DNA of 64,000 nucleotides from Henricia sp. BOLD:AAB3569 (taxonomy: Eukaryota; Echinodermata; Asteroidea; Spinulosida; Echinasteridae): the NCBI GenBank assembly GCA_037783545.1, contig JBBELK010000481.1, positions 62,001 to 126,000 on the forward strand. The letters are read 5' to 3'. Positions 14,356 to 23,679 of this stretch are shown here, in pieces. The notes beneath the pieces are model-generated. The model ran no database searches, was not told where the DNA came from, and worked only from the letters and a program-made list of their open reading frames with translations. Each line of letters starts with the position of its first letter. The stretch's first letter is position 1. A program made the position numbers and the translations under genes.

Positions 14356-17300
14356 TTGCGCACTTGTCCTAAAAAATTTACAGACTTTCGCCGGGAAATG
14401 ACAGAGAAATTTCAGAGTTTAGGAAAAAAAGGGGTTGGCGCTTCCTGGATGCTCCCGCAACCTGTGGCTGTCTGTTCACACCTCTTTGGTGTACTCCTGA
14501 CTCGTGCGCATGCTCAGTCCTTCGGACTGTCGTTGACACGGCCCAGTTTGGGACGCGATTTTGGTCAAAGTGTGGTCCAAACGTCGGCAAATTTGGAGGT
14601 CGAAAAATTTTCCGACGAACTTCATATTTTGCATGCTCCAAAGACTCTATATTGCGCACTTGTCCTAAAAAATTGACAGACTTTCGCCGGGAAATGGCAG
14701 AGAAATTTCAGAGTTTAGGGAAAAAAAGGGGTTGGCGCTTCCTGGATGCTCCTGCAACCTGTGGCTGTCTGTACACACCTCTTTGGTGTACTCCTGACTC
14801 GTGCGCATGCTCAGTCCTTCGGACTGTCGTTGACACGGCCCAGTTTGGGACGGGATTTTGGTCAAAGTGTGGTCCAAACGTCGGCAAATTTGGAGGTCGA
14901 AAAATTTTCAGACGAACTTCAAATTTTGCATGCTCCAAAGACTCTATATTGCGCACTTGTCCTAAAAAATTGACAGACTTTCGCCAGGAAATGGCAGAGA
15001 AATTTCAGAGTTTAGGAAAAAAAGGGGTTGGCGCTTCCTGGATGCTCCCGCAACCTGTGGCTGTCTGTACACACCTCTTTGGTGTACTCCTGACTCGTGC
15101 GCATGCTCAGTCCTTCGGACTGTCGTTGACACGGCCCAGTTTGGGACGGGATTTTGGTCAAAGTGTGGTCCAAACGTCGGCAAATTTGGAGGTCGAAAAT
15201 TTTTTAGACGAACTTCAAATTTTGCATGCTCCAAAGACTCTATATTGCGCACTTGTCCTAAAAAATTGACAGACTTTCGCCGGGAAATGACAGAGAAATT
15301 TCAGAGTTTAGGAAAAAAAAGGGGTTGGCGCTTCCTGGATGCTCCCGCAACCTGTGGCTGTCTGTACACACCTCTTTGGTGTACTCCTGACTCGTGGATG
15401 CTCCCGCAACCTGTAGCTGTCTGTACACACCTCTTTGGTGTACTCCTGACTCGTGCGCATGCTCAGTCCTTCGGACTGTCGTTGACACGGCCCAGTTTGG
15501 GACGGGATTTTGGTCAAAGTGTGGTCCAAACGTCGGCAAATTTGGAGGTCGAAAAATTTTCCGACGAACTTCAAATTTTGCATGATCCAAAGACTCTATA
15601 TTGCGCACTTGTCCTAAAAAATTGACAGACTTTCGCCGGGAAATGACAGAGAAATTTCAGAGTTTAGGAAAAAAAGGGGTTGGCGCTTCCGGATGCTCCC
15701 GCAACCTGTGGTTGTCTGTACACACCTCTTTGGTGTACTCCTGACTCGTGCGCATGCTCAGTCCTTCGGACTGTCGTTGACACGGCCCAGTTTGGGACGG
15801 GATTTTGGTCAAAGTGTGGTCCAAACGTCGGCAAATTTGGAGGTCGAAAAATTTTCCGACGAACTTCATATTTTGCATGCTCCAAAGACTCTATATTGCG
15901 CACTTGTCCTAAAAAATTGACAGACTTTCGCCGGGAAATGGCAGAGAAATTTCAGAGTTTAGGAAAAAAAGGGGTTGGCGCTTCCTGGATGCTCCCGCAA
16001 CCTGTGGCTGTCTGTACACACCTCTTTGGTGTACTCCTGACTCGTGCGCATGCTCAGTCCTCCGGACTGTCGTTGACACGGCCCAGTTTGGGACGGGATT
16101 TTGGTCAAAGTGTGGTCCAAACGTCGGCAAATTTGGAGGTCGAAAAATTTTCCGACGAACTTCAAATTTTGCATGCTCCAAAGACTCTATATTGCGCACT
16201 TGTCCTAAAAAATTGACAGACTTTCGCCGGGAAATGACAGAGAAATTTCAGAGTTTAGGGAAAAAAGGGGTTGGCGCTTCCTGGATGCTCCCGCAACCTG
16301 TGGCTGTCTGTACACACCTCTTTGGTGTACTCCTGACTCGTGCGCATGCTCAGTCCTTCGGACTGTCGTTGACACGGCCCAGTTTGGGACGGGATTTTGG
16401 TCAAAGTGTGGTCCAAACGTCGGCAAATTTGGAGGTCGAATAATTTTCCGACGAACTTCAAATTTTGCATGCTCCAAAGACTCTATATTGCGCACTTGTC
16501 CTAAAAAATTTACAGACTTTCGCCGGGAAATGACAGAGAAATTTCAGAGTTTAGGAAAAAAAGGGGTTGGCGCTTCCTGGATGCTCCCGCAACCTGTGGC
16601 TGTCTGTTCACACCTCTTTGGTGTACTCCTGACTCGTGCGCATGCTCAGTCCTTCGGACTGTCGTTGACACGGCCCAGTTTGGGACGCGATTTTGGTCAA
16701 AGTGTGGTCCAAACGTCGGCAAATTTGGAGGTCGAAAAATTTTCCGACGAACTTCATATTTTGCATGCTCCAAAGACTCTATATTGCGCACTTGTCCTAA
16801 AAAATTGACAGACTTTCGCCGGGAAATGGCAGAGAAATTTCAGAGGTTAGGAAAAAAAAGGGGTTGGCGCTTCCTGGATGCTCCTGCAACCTGTGGCTGT
16901 CTGTACACACCTCTTTGGTGTACTCCTGACTCGTGCGCATGCTCAGTCCTTCGGACTGTCGTTGACACGGCCCAGTTTGGGACGGGATTTTGGTCAAAGT
17001 GTGGTCCAAACGTCGGCAAATTTGGAGGTCGAAAAATTTTCCGACGAACTTCATATTTTGCATGCTCCAAAGACTCTATATTGCGCACTTGTCCTAAAAA
17101 ATTGACAGACTTTCGCCGGGAAATGGCAGAGAAATTTCAGAGTTTAGGAAAAAAAGGGGTTGGCGCTTCCTGGATGCTCCCGCAACCTGTGGCTGTCTGT
17201 ACACACCTCTTTGGTGTACTCCTGACTCGTGCGCATGCTCAGTCCTCCGGACTGTCGTTGACACGGCCCAGTTTGGGACGGGATTTTGGTCAAAGTGTGG

Positions 17301-18942
17301 TCCAAACGTCGGCAAATTTGGAGGTCGAAAAATTTTCCGACGAACTTCAAATTTTGCATGCTCCAAAGACTCTATATTGCGCACTTGTCCTAAAAAATTG
17401 ACAGACTTTCGCCGGGAAATGACAGAGAAATTTCAGAGTTTAGGGAAAAAAGGGGTTGGCGCTTCCTGGATGCTCCCGCAACCTGTGGCTGTCTGTACAC
17501 ACCTCTTTGGTGTACTCCTGACTCGTGCGCATGCTCAGTCCTTCGGACTGTCGTTGACACGGCCCAGTTTGGGACGGGATTTTGGTCAAAGTGTGGTCCA
17601 AACGTCGGCAAATTTGGAGGTCGAATAATTTTCCGACGAACTTCAAATTTTGCATGCTCCAAAGACTCTATATTGCGCACTTGTCCTAAAAAATTTACAG
17701 ACTTTCGCCGGGAAATGACAGAGAAATTTCAGAGTTTAGGAAAAAAAGGGGTTGGCGCTTCCTGGATGCTCCCGCAACCTGTGGCTGTCTGTTCACACCT
17801 CTTTGGTGTACTCCTGACTCGTGCGCATGCTCAGTCCTTCGGACTGTCGTTGACACGGCCCAGTTTGGGACGCGATTTTGGTCAAAGTGTGGTCCAAACG
17901 TCGGCAAATTTGGAGGTCGAAAAATTTTCCGACGAACTTCATATTTTGCATGCTCCAAAGACTCTATATTGCGCACTTGTCCTAAAAAATTGACAGACTT
18001 TCGCCGGGAAATGGCAGAGAAATTTCAGAGGTTAGGAAAAAAAAGGGGTTGGCGCTTCCTGGATGCTCCTGCAACCTGTGGCTGTCTGTACACACCTCTT
18101 TGGTGTACTCCTGACTCGTGCGCATGCTCAGTCCTTCGGACTGTCGTTGACACGGCCCAGTTTGGGACGGGATTTTGGTCAAAGTGTGGTCCAAACGTCG
18201 GCAAATTTGGAGGTCGAAAAATTTTCAGACGAACTTCAAATTTTGCATGCTCCAAAGACTCTATATTGCGCACTTGTCCTAAAAAATTGACAGACTTTCG
18301 CCAGGAAATGGCAGAGAAATTTCAGAGTTTAGGAAAAAAAGGGGTTGGCGCTTCCTGGATGCTCCCGCAACCTGTGGCTGTCTGTACACACCTCTTTGGT
18401 GTACTCCTGACTCGTGCGCATGCTCAGTCCTTCGGACTGTCGTTGACACGGCCCAGTTTGGGACGGGATTTTGGTCAAAGTGTGGTCCAAACGTCGGCAA
18501 ATTTGGAGGTCGAAAATTTTTAAGACGAACTTCAAATTGTGCATGCTCCAAAGACTCTATATTGCGCACTTGTCCTAAAAAATTGACAGACTTTCGCCGG
18601 GAAATGACAGAGAAATTTCAGAGTTTAGGAAAAAAAAGGGGTTGGCGCTTCCTGGATGCTCCCGCAACCTGTGGCTGTCTGTACACACCTCTTTGGTGTA
18701 CTCCTGACTCGTGGATGCTCCCGCAACCTGTAGCTGTCTGTACACACCTATTTGGTGTACTCCTGACTCGTGCGCATGCTCAGTCCTTCGGACTGTCGTT
18801 GACACGGCCCAGTTTGGGACGGGATTTTGGTCAAAGTGTGGTCCAAACGTCGGCAAATTTGGAGGTCGAAAAATTTTCCGACGAACTTCAAATTTTGCAT
18901 GCTCCAAAGACTCTATATTGCGCACTTGTCCTAAAAAATTGA
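14356..18942. repeat. Satellite blocks duplicated at 1185 and 3317 bp offsets
   Basis: The variants TCTGTTCACACC, GGACGCGATTTTGG and TCGAATAATTTTCC recur at about 14.3-14.5, 16.4-16.6 and 17.6-17.8 kb. Offsets are 2132, 1185 (four monomers) and 3317 bp. The segment at 14.65-15.6 kb, including a private 59-bp internal duplication, reappears at 17.97-18.94 kb. Successive unequal exchange between blocks is the simplest explanation. Confidence 0.85.
15337..15454. repeat. 59-bp internal duplication inside one monomer
   Basis: The stretch from GGATGCTCCCGC to CTCCTGACTCGT occurs twice in a row (15337-15395 and 15396-15454). The second copy has CTGTAGCTG in place of CTGTGGCTG. The same structure recurs at 18654-18771, offset by 3317 bp, with one extra private change (CACCTATTTGG). 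It is a clean marker for block duplication. Confidence 0.9.
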
Positions 18943-20455
18943 CAGACTTTCTCAGGGAAATGACAGATAAATTTCAGAGTTTAGGAAAAAAAGGGGTTGG
19001 CGCTTCCTGGATGCTCCCGCAACCTGTGGCTGTCTGTACACACCTCTTTGGTGTACTCCTGACTCGTGCGCATGCTCAGTCCTTCGGACTGTCGTTGACA
19101 CGGCCCAGTTTGGGACGGGATTTTGTTCAAAGTGTGGTCCAAACGTCGGCAAATTTGGAGGTCGAAAATTTTTCCGACGAACTTCAAATTTTGCATGCTC
19201 CAAAGACTCTATATTGCGCACTTGTCCTAAAAAATTGACAGACTTTCGCCGGGAAATGACAGAGAAATTTCAGAGTTTAGGAAAAAAAAGGGGTTGGCGC
19301 TTCCTGGATGCTCCCGCAACCTGTGGCTGTCTGTACACACCTCTTTGGTGTACTCCTGACTCGTGCGCATGCTCAGTCCTTCGGACTGTCGTTGACACGG
19401 CCCAGTTTGGGACGGGATTTTGGTCAAAGTGTGGTCCAAACGTCGGCAAATTTGGAGGTCGAACAATTTTCCGACGAACTTCAAATTTTGCATGTTCCAA
19501 AGACTCTATATTGCGCACTTGTCCTAAAAAAATTGACAGACTTTCGCCGGGAAATGGCAGAGAAATTTCAGAGTTTAGGAAAAAAAGGGGTTGGCGCTTC
19601 CTGGATGCTCCCGCAACCTGTGGCTGTCTGTACACACCTCTTTGGTGTACTCCTGACTCGTGCGCATGCTCAGTCCTTCGGAATGTCGTTGACACGGCCC
19701 AGTTTGGGACGGGATTTTGGTCAAAGTGTGGTCCAAACGTCGGCAAATTTGTAGGTCGAAAAATGTTCCGACGAACTTCAAATTTTGCATGCTCCAAAGA
19801 CTCTATATTGCGCACTTGTCCTAAAAAATTGACAGACTTTCGCCGGGAAATGATAGAGAAATTTCAGAGTTTAGGAAAAAAAGGGGTTGGCGCTTCCTGG
19901 ATGCTCCCGCAACCTGTGGCTGTCTGTACACACCTCTTTGGTGTACTCCTGACTCGTGCGCATGCTCAGTCCTTCGGACTGTCGTTGACACGGCCCAGTT
20001 TGGGACGGGATTTTGGTCAAAGTGTGGTCCAAACGTCGGCAAATTCGGAGGTCGAAAAATTTTCCGACGAACTTCAAATTTTGCATGCTCCAAAGACTCT
20101 ATATTGCGCACTTGTGCTAAAAAATTGACAGACTTTCCCCGGGAAATGGCAGAGAAATTTCAGAGTTTAGGAAAAAAAGGGGTTGGCGCTTCCTGGATGC
20201 TCCCGCAACCTGTGGCTGTCTGTACACACCTCTTTGGTGTACTCCTGACTCGTGCGCATGCTCAGTCCTTCGGACTGTCGTTGACACGGCCCAGTTTGGG
20301 ACGGGATTTTGGTCAAAGTGTGGTCCAAACGTCGGCAAATTTGGAGGTCGAAAAATTTTCCGACGAACTTCAAATTTTGCGTGCTCCAAACACTCTATAT
20401 TGCGCACTTGTCCTAAAAAATTGCCAGACTTTCGCCGGGAAATGACAGAGAAATT

Positions 20456-21340
20456 TCAGAGTTTAGGGAAAACTGGGTTGGAGCTTCCTGGCTGCTCCCG
20501 CAACCTGTGGCTATCTGTACTCACCTCTTTGGTGTACTCCTGACTCGTGCGCATGCTCAGTCCTTCGGACTGTCGTTGACACGGACCAGTTTGGGACGGG
20601 ATTTTGCTCAAAGTGTGGTCCAAACGTCGGCAAATTTGGAGGACGAAAAATTTTCCGACGAACTTCAAATTTTGCATGCTCCAAACACTCTATATTGCGC
20701 ACTTGTCTTAAACAATTGACAGACTTTCGCCGGGAGATGGCAGAGAAATTTCAGAGTTTAGGGAAAACTGGGTTGGAGCTTTCTGGCTGCTCCCGCAACC
20801 TGTGGCTGTCTGTACACACCTCTTTGGTGTACTCCTGACTCGTGCGCATGCTCAGTCCTTCGGACTGTCGTTGACACGGCCCAGTTTGGGACGGGATTTT
20901 GGTCAAAGTGTGGTCCAAACGTCGGCAAATTTGGAGGTCGAAAAATTTTCCGACGAACTTCAAATTTTGCGTGCTCCAAACACTCTATATTGCGCACTTG
21001 TCCTAAAAAATTGCCAGACTTTCGCCTGGAAATGGCAGAGAAATTTCAGAGTTTAGGGAAAACTGGGTTGGAGCTTCCTGGCTGCTCCCGCAACCTGTGG
21101 CTATCTGTACTCACCTCTTTGGTGTACTCCTGACTCGTGCGCATGCTCAGTCCTTCGGACTGTCGTTGACACGGACCAGTTTGGGACGGGATTTTGCTCA
21201 AAGTGTGGTCCAAACGTCGGCAAATTTGGAGGACGAAAAATTTTCCGACGAACTTTAAATTTTGCATGCTCCAAACACTCTATATTGCGCACTTGTCCTA
21301 AAAAATTGACAGACTTTCGCCGAGAAATGGCCGAGAAATT
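20456..21340. repeat. Diverged satellite subfamily at the array edge
   Basis: From here the monomers switch to a distinct variant: GGGAAAACTGGGTTGGAGC replaces the A-run/GGGGTTGGCGC block, and CCAAACACTC replaces CCAAAGACTC. Alternate copies carry CTATCTGTACTCACC, ACGGACCAG and TTTTGCTCAAAG, at about 20.5 and 21.1 kb, giving a 590-bp dimer. They were evidently not homogenised with the main array, as expected at a satellite border. Confidence 0.9.
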
Positions 21341-21629
21341 TCAGAGTTTAGGGAAAACTGGGTTGTGGCTTCCTGACTGCTCCGCTAACCGTGGCTGTCT
21401 GTACTATCTTCTTTGGTGTACTCCTGACTCGTGCGCATGCTCAAGCCGTTGAACGGTCGTTGACACACCCCAGTTTGGGACAGGAATTTGGTCAAAGTGT
21501 GGTCCAAACGTCAGCAAATTTGGAAGTCAAGAAATTTTCCGACGAACTTCAAATTTTGCATGCTCCAATCAGTCTATATTCCGCACTTGTCCTGCAAAAT
21601 TGGCAGACTTTGGCTTGTAAATGGCCCAG
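21341..21629. repeat. Old, strongly diverged satellite monomer (left of SINE)
   Basis: The monomer is still alignable (CTCCTGACTCGTGCGCATGC, TCAAAGTGTGGTCCAAACG, GACGAACTTCAAATTTTGC) but carries many substitutions, such as TTGAACGGTCG for the hairpin and CCTGCAAAATTGGCAG for the junction. It continues after the SINE at 21936. Confidence 0.9.
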
Positions 21630-21640
21630 ACATCTAAGGA

Positions 21641-21924
21641 AGGGGCGGTCGGGTTGGCGTACGGGTTCTTTCCTCGCCTTTCACTTCTGGGGTCCCGTGC
21701 TCGAATCCGGGGCGTGTATGTGGATTTGGTTTGCAGTCCCTACTTGACCGCGTGGGTTTTCCCCTGGGGCATTTCTCTAGGGGTTTTCCTCCCACTTCTA
21801 AAACTGCAACTCCTTTTTCGTCATCTCAAGTTGATAATATAGTATAGTTAAAGGTAAAACCGTATAGTTTATGGCATTAAGGGCCTTAGTTGCCGAAGAT
21901 GCCATAAAATATACAACAACAACA
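21641..21924 (+). mobile_element. tRNA-derived SINE, full-length copy with 11-bp target duplication
   Basis: The element starts with a tRNA-like head: an A-box-like GGTTGGCGTACGGGTT and a B-box-like GTGCTCGAATCC. A unique body follows (GCAGTCCCTACTTGACCGCG, then AACTGCAACTCC) and it ends in a (CAA)n tail after GATGCCATAAAATATA. The target duplication ACATCTAAGGA is perfect at 21630-21640 and 21925-21935. It lies inside an old satellite monomer, so the monomer predates it. The (CAA)n tail implies mobilisation by a partner LINE not present here. Related copies lie at 22.27, 23.13, 23.50, 52.63 and 53.85 kb. Confidence 0.93.
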
Positions 21925-21935
21925 ACATCTAAGGA

Positions 21936-22268
21936 TCAAGGTTAAATGGTGCTTGGGCGTCCTGCCTACTCCCCTAACCGTGGCTGCAATGACACCATGC
22001 GCGGGTGTAGTTCTGAATTGTGCCCATGCTCGGACTTATTGCCCACCCCGGTTTGTGACGGGAATTTGGCCAAAATGTGGTCCAAATGTCGGCAAATTTA
22101 GAAGGCAGGGAATTTTCTTACGAACTTCAATTGTTGCATGATTGAAACTGTATATATTCCGCACTTGTCCTGTAAATTTGACCGACTTTCACCGGAAATT
22201 GGCCCAGAAATTTAAGGATGTAGGGAAACGCTGCTCAGGCTACCTGTATACCTACTCCCCTAACCGTG
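21936..22268. repeat. Old satellite monomer between two SINEs
   Basis: This continues the monomer interrupted at 21630. Recognisable pieces are GTGGTCCAAATGTCGGCAAATTTAG, here cited only by its position near 22078-22102, and CCGCACTTGTCCTG near 22158. It has diverged much more than the main array and is interrupted again at about 22269, within the CTAACCGTGG segment. Confidence 0.85.
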
Positions 22269-22580
22269 GTTGTTGTTGTTGTTGTTGTTGTATATTTTAT
22301 GGCATCTTCGGCAACTAAGGCCCTTTATGCCATCAACTATACGGTTTTAGCTTTAACTATACTATATTATCAACTTGAGATGACGAAGAAGGAGTTGCAG
22401 TTTTAGAAGTGGGAGGAAAACCCCCAGAGAAATGCCCCAGAGGAAAACCCACGCGGTCAAGTAGGGACTGCAAACCCAATCCACATACACGCCCCGGAAT
22501 CGAACCCGGGACGCCAGAGGTGAAAGGCTTTTTCTAAAATGTTTTATTCGTCCGAATAAAACACGCTAACCAGTCCAACG
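22269..22580 (-). mobile_element. tRNA-derived SINE, minus strand
   Basis: This is the same family as the 21641 copy but inverted: (TTG)n at the left, GCATCTTCGGCAACTAAGGCC, then the body. On the minus strand the head contains a perfect B box, GGGTTCGATTCC, and an A-box-like GACTGGTTAGCGTG. A 24-bp palindrome (22540-22563) lies between the two boxes and is absent from the 21641 copy. I could not find a convincing target duplication. Confidence 0.88.
22540..22563. repeat. Palindrome between the SINE promoter boxes
   Basis: TGTTTTATTCG and CGAATAAAACA form 11-bp perfect arms around a TC centre. The palindrome sits between the A-box-like and B-box motifs of the minus-strand SINE and moves them apart. 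The other SINE heads here (21.64 and 52.63 kb) have no counterpart. Confidence 0.85.
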
Positions 22581-22610
22581 TTGTTACCGATAGAACCAGT
22601 GCTTCAGCCG

Positions 22611-22822
22611 TTGTCGTTGCCAGTCCAGGTCATTTATCCACTAAGCGTTCGCCGTTATTGCCAAATTTCCTCATTCGTAGTCGTTGCCAGTCCAGGTCAT
22701 TTATCCACCAATTGTTCGCCGTTATTGCCAAATTTCCTCATTCGTTGTCGTTGCCAGTCCAGGTCATTTATCCACCAAATTTCCTCATTCGTTGTCGTTG
22801 CCAATCCAGGTCATTATCCGGC
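22611..22822. repeat. 67-bp minisatellite, three to four copies
   Basis: The unit GTCGTTGCCAGTCCAGG-TCATTTATCCACC-...-TTTCCTCATTC starts near 22614, 22681, 22748 and 22795. The first two intervals are 67 bp; the third is 47 bp because the middle of the unit (GTTCGCCGTTATTGCC) is missing. The open frames of 77-172 codons over this stretch are a consequence of the repeat. Confidence 0.9.
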
Positions 22823-23130
22823 GAGTATTCTCCATCACAATCATCACCAATCTTGGTCGATCGTGTCCGAGTATCAGGTCATATCCTTCGAGAAGCACCA
22901 CAGGTACATCCTCATAAAACCACAATCGTCACCAGTCCAGGTCTGGAAGAATCAAGACCGCAGACTCGGATCCAATCGTGTTCCAAAATTGTATCGGCGT
23001 TCCCCGTGACGTACGTACTGGTCACTCCATCATTGAGCAACGTTCCAGGACATCACGGGATTCCGCGAAAAACTCCTCCAAACTACCTATGTGCAAGGGT
23101 AGTCCTTTGGAAAGCGGTCATCACAGGCCA
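22823..23130. other. No recognisable feature
   Basis: This lies between the minisatellite and a SINE-head fragment. It is inside the roughly 0.9-kb insertion that splits an old satellite monomer. I see no repeat, exon or RNA signature in it. Confidence 0.5.
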
Positions 23131-23166
23131 GCGAGGAAAGAACCCGTACGCCAACCCGACCGACCA
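23131..23166 (-). mobile_element. Fragment of the tRNA-derived SINE head
   Basis: Read on the minus strand this gives GGTCGGTCGGGTTGGCGTAC followed by GGGTTCTTTCCTCGC, nearly identical to the first 40 bases of the SINE at 21641. The body is absent. It sits at the right end of the insertion in the old satellite monomer, so the insertion between 22269 and 23172 is bounded by SINE-derived sequence on both sides. Confidence 0.75.
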
Positions 23167-23172
23167 CCGTAG

Positions 23173-23459
23173 TTAATGGGACACCCTGCTCTTATGTACT
23201 CCTGACTTCTGCGCATGCTCAGGCTTTTAGATGGCAGTTTACCCATCCCGGTTTGCACGGCACTTCTGACGTGATTTGGCCAAAGTGCGGTCCAAATGTC
23301 GGATAATTTGGAAGTCAAACTTTAAATTTGGTATGCTCGAAACTGTCTATATTCCGCACTTGTCCTGAAAAATTGAAAGACGTTCGCCGAAAAATGGCCG
23401 ATATATTTAAGGTTGAAGGGAAAACGTGGCTCGGGCTTCCCACCTACTCCCGTAACCTA
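23173..23459. repeat. Last old satellite monomer
   Basis: The order of motifs matches the monomer: TGTACTCCTGACTTCTGCGC, GCGGTCCAAATGTCGG, CTATATTCCGCACTTGTCC, AAGACGTTCGCCG and CTACTCCCGTAACC. Recognisable satellite sequence stops there, so 23459 is the right border of the array in its ancestral extent. Confidence 0.85.
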
Positions 23460-23503
23460 AGGTGTTGGGGTGTTGCAACGTCGGTGGTAGGGGTGTGGGG
23501 ATT

Positions 23504-23668
23504 GTTGTTGTTGTTGTTGTTGTATATTTTATGGCATCTTCGGCAACGAAGGCCCTTTATGCCATCAACTATACGGTTTTAGCTTTAACTATACTACATG
23601 TATATTATCAACTTGAGATGACGAAGAAGGAGTTGCAGTTTTAGAAGTGGGTGGAAAACCCCCAGAGA
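23504..23668 (-). mobile_element. 5'-truncated SINE copy with target duplication
   Basis: It has the (TTG)n tail and body of the 21641 family in minus orientation, cut off in the body (…CCCCCAGAGA) before the tRNA-like head. The target duplication is about 11 bp, TGTGGGGATTG, beginning at 23494 on the left (partly merged with the TTG tail) and at 23669 on the right. Truncation with a duplication is the hallmark of incomplete reverse transcription by a LINE machinery. Confidence 0.88.
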
Positions 23669-23679
23669 TGTGGGGATTG

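Larger units (their letters stand above)
1..20455. repeat. Homogenised satellite array, ~296-bp monomer
   Basis: About 70 head-to-tail copies of a 296-bp unit fill this stretch. Landmarks recur every 295-297 bases, for example TGCGCACTTGTCC, TTTCGCCGGGAAATG and TCAGTCCTTCGGACTGTCG. Copies differ by a few substitutions and by the length of two A-runs, which explains the 1-base period changes. Each monomer carries the short perfect hairpin AGTCC-TTC-GGACT and a second imperfect one around ACACC-TCTTT-GGTGT. Open frames run on both strands because stops are sparse, but 296 is not a multiple of 3, so frames rotate from copy to copy; I do not treat them as genes. The left end runs off the window, so the true array is longer. 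Confidence 0.98.

Noticed and set aside
19214-20128. A 304-codon open frame and dozens of 70-240-codon frames in the satellite
   Set aside because: The monomer length (about 296) rotates the frame each copy, so long frames arise only where an A-run is one base longer. Frames are open on both strands and no start, splice or domain evidence exists.
22611-22822. CRISPR-like array
   Set aside because: The units are contiguous 67-bp repeats without unique spacers, in a eukaryotic context. The same holds for the minisatellite at 62620.
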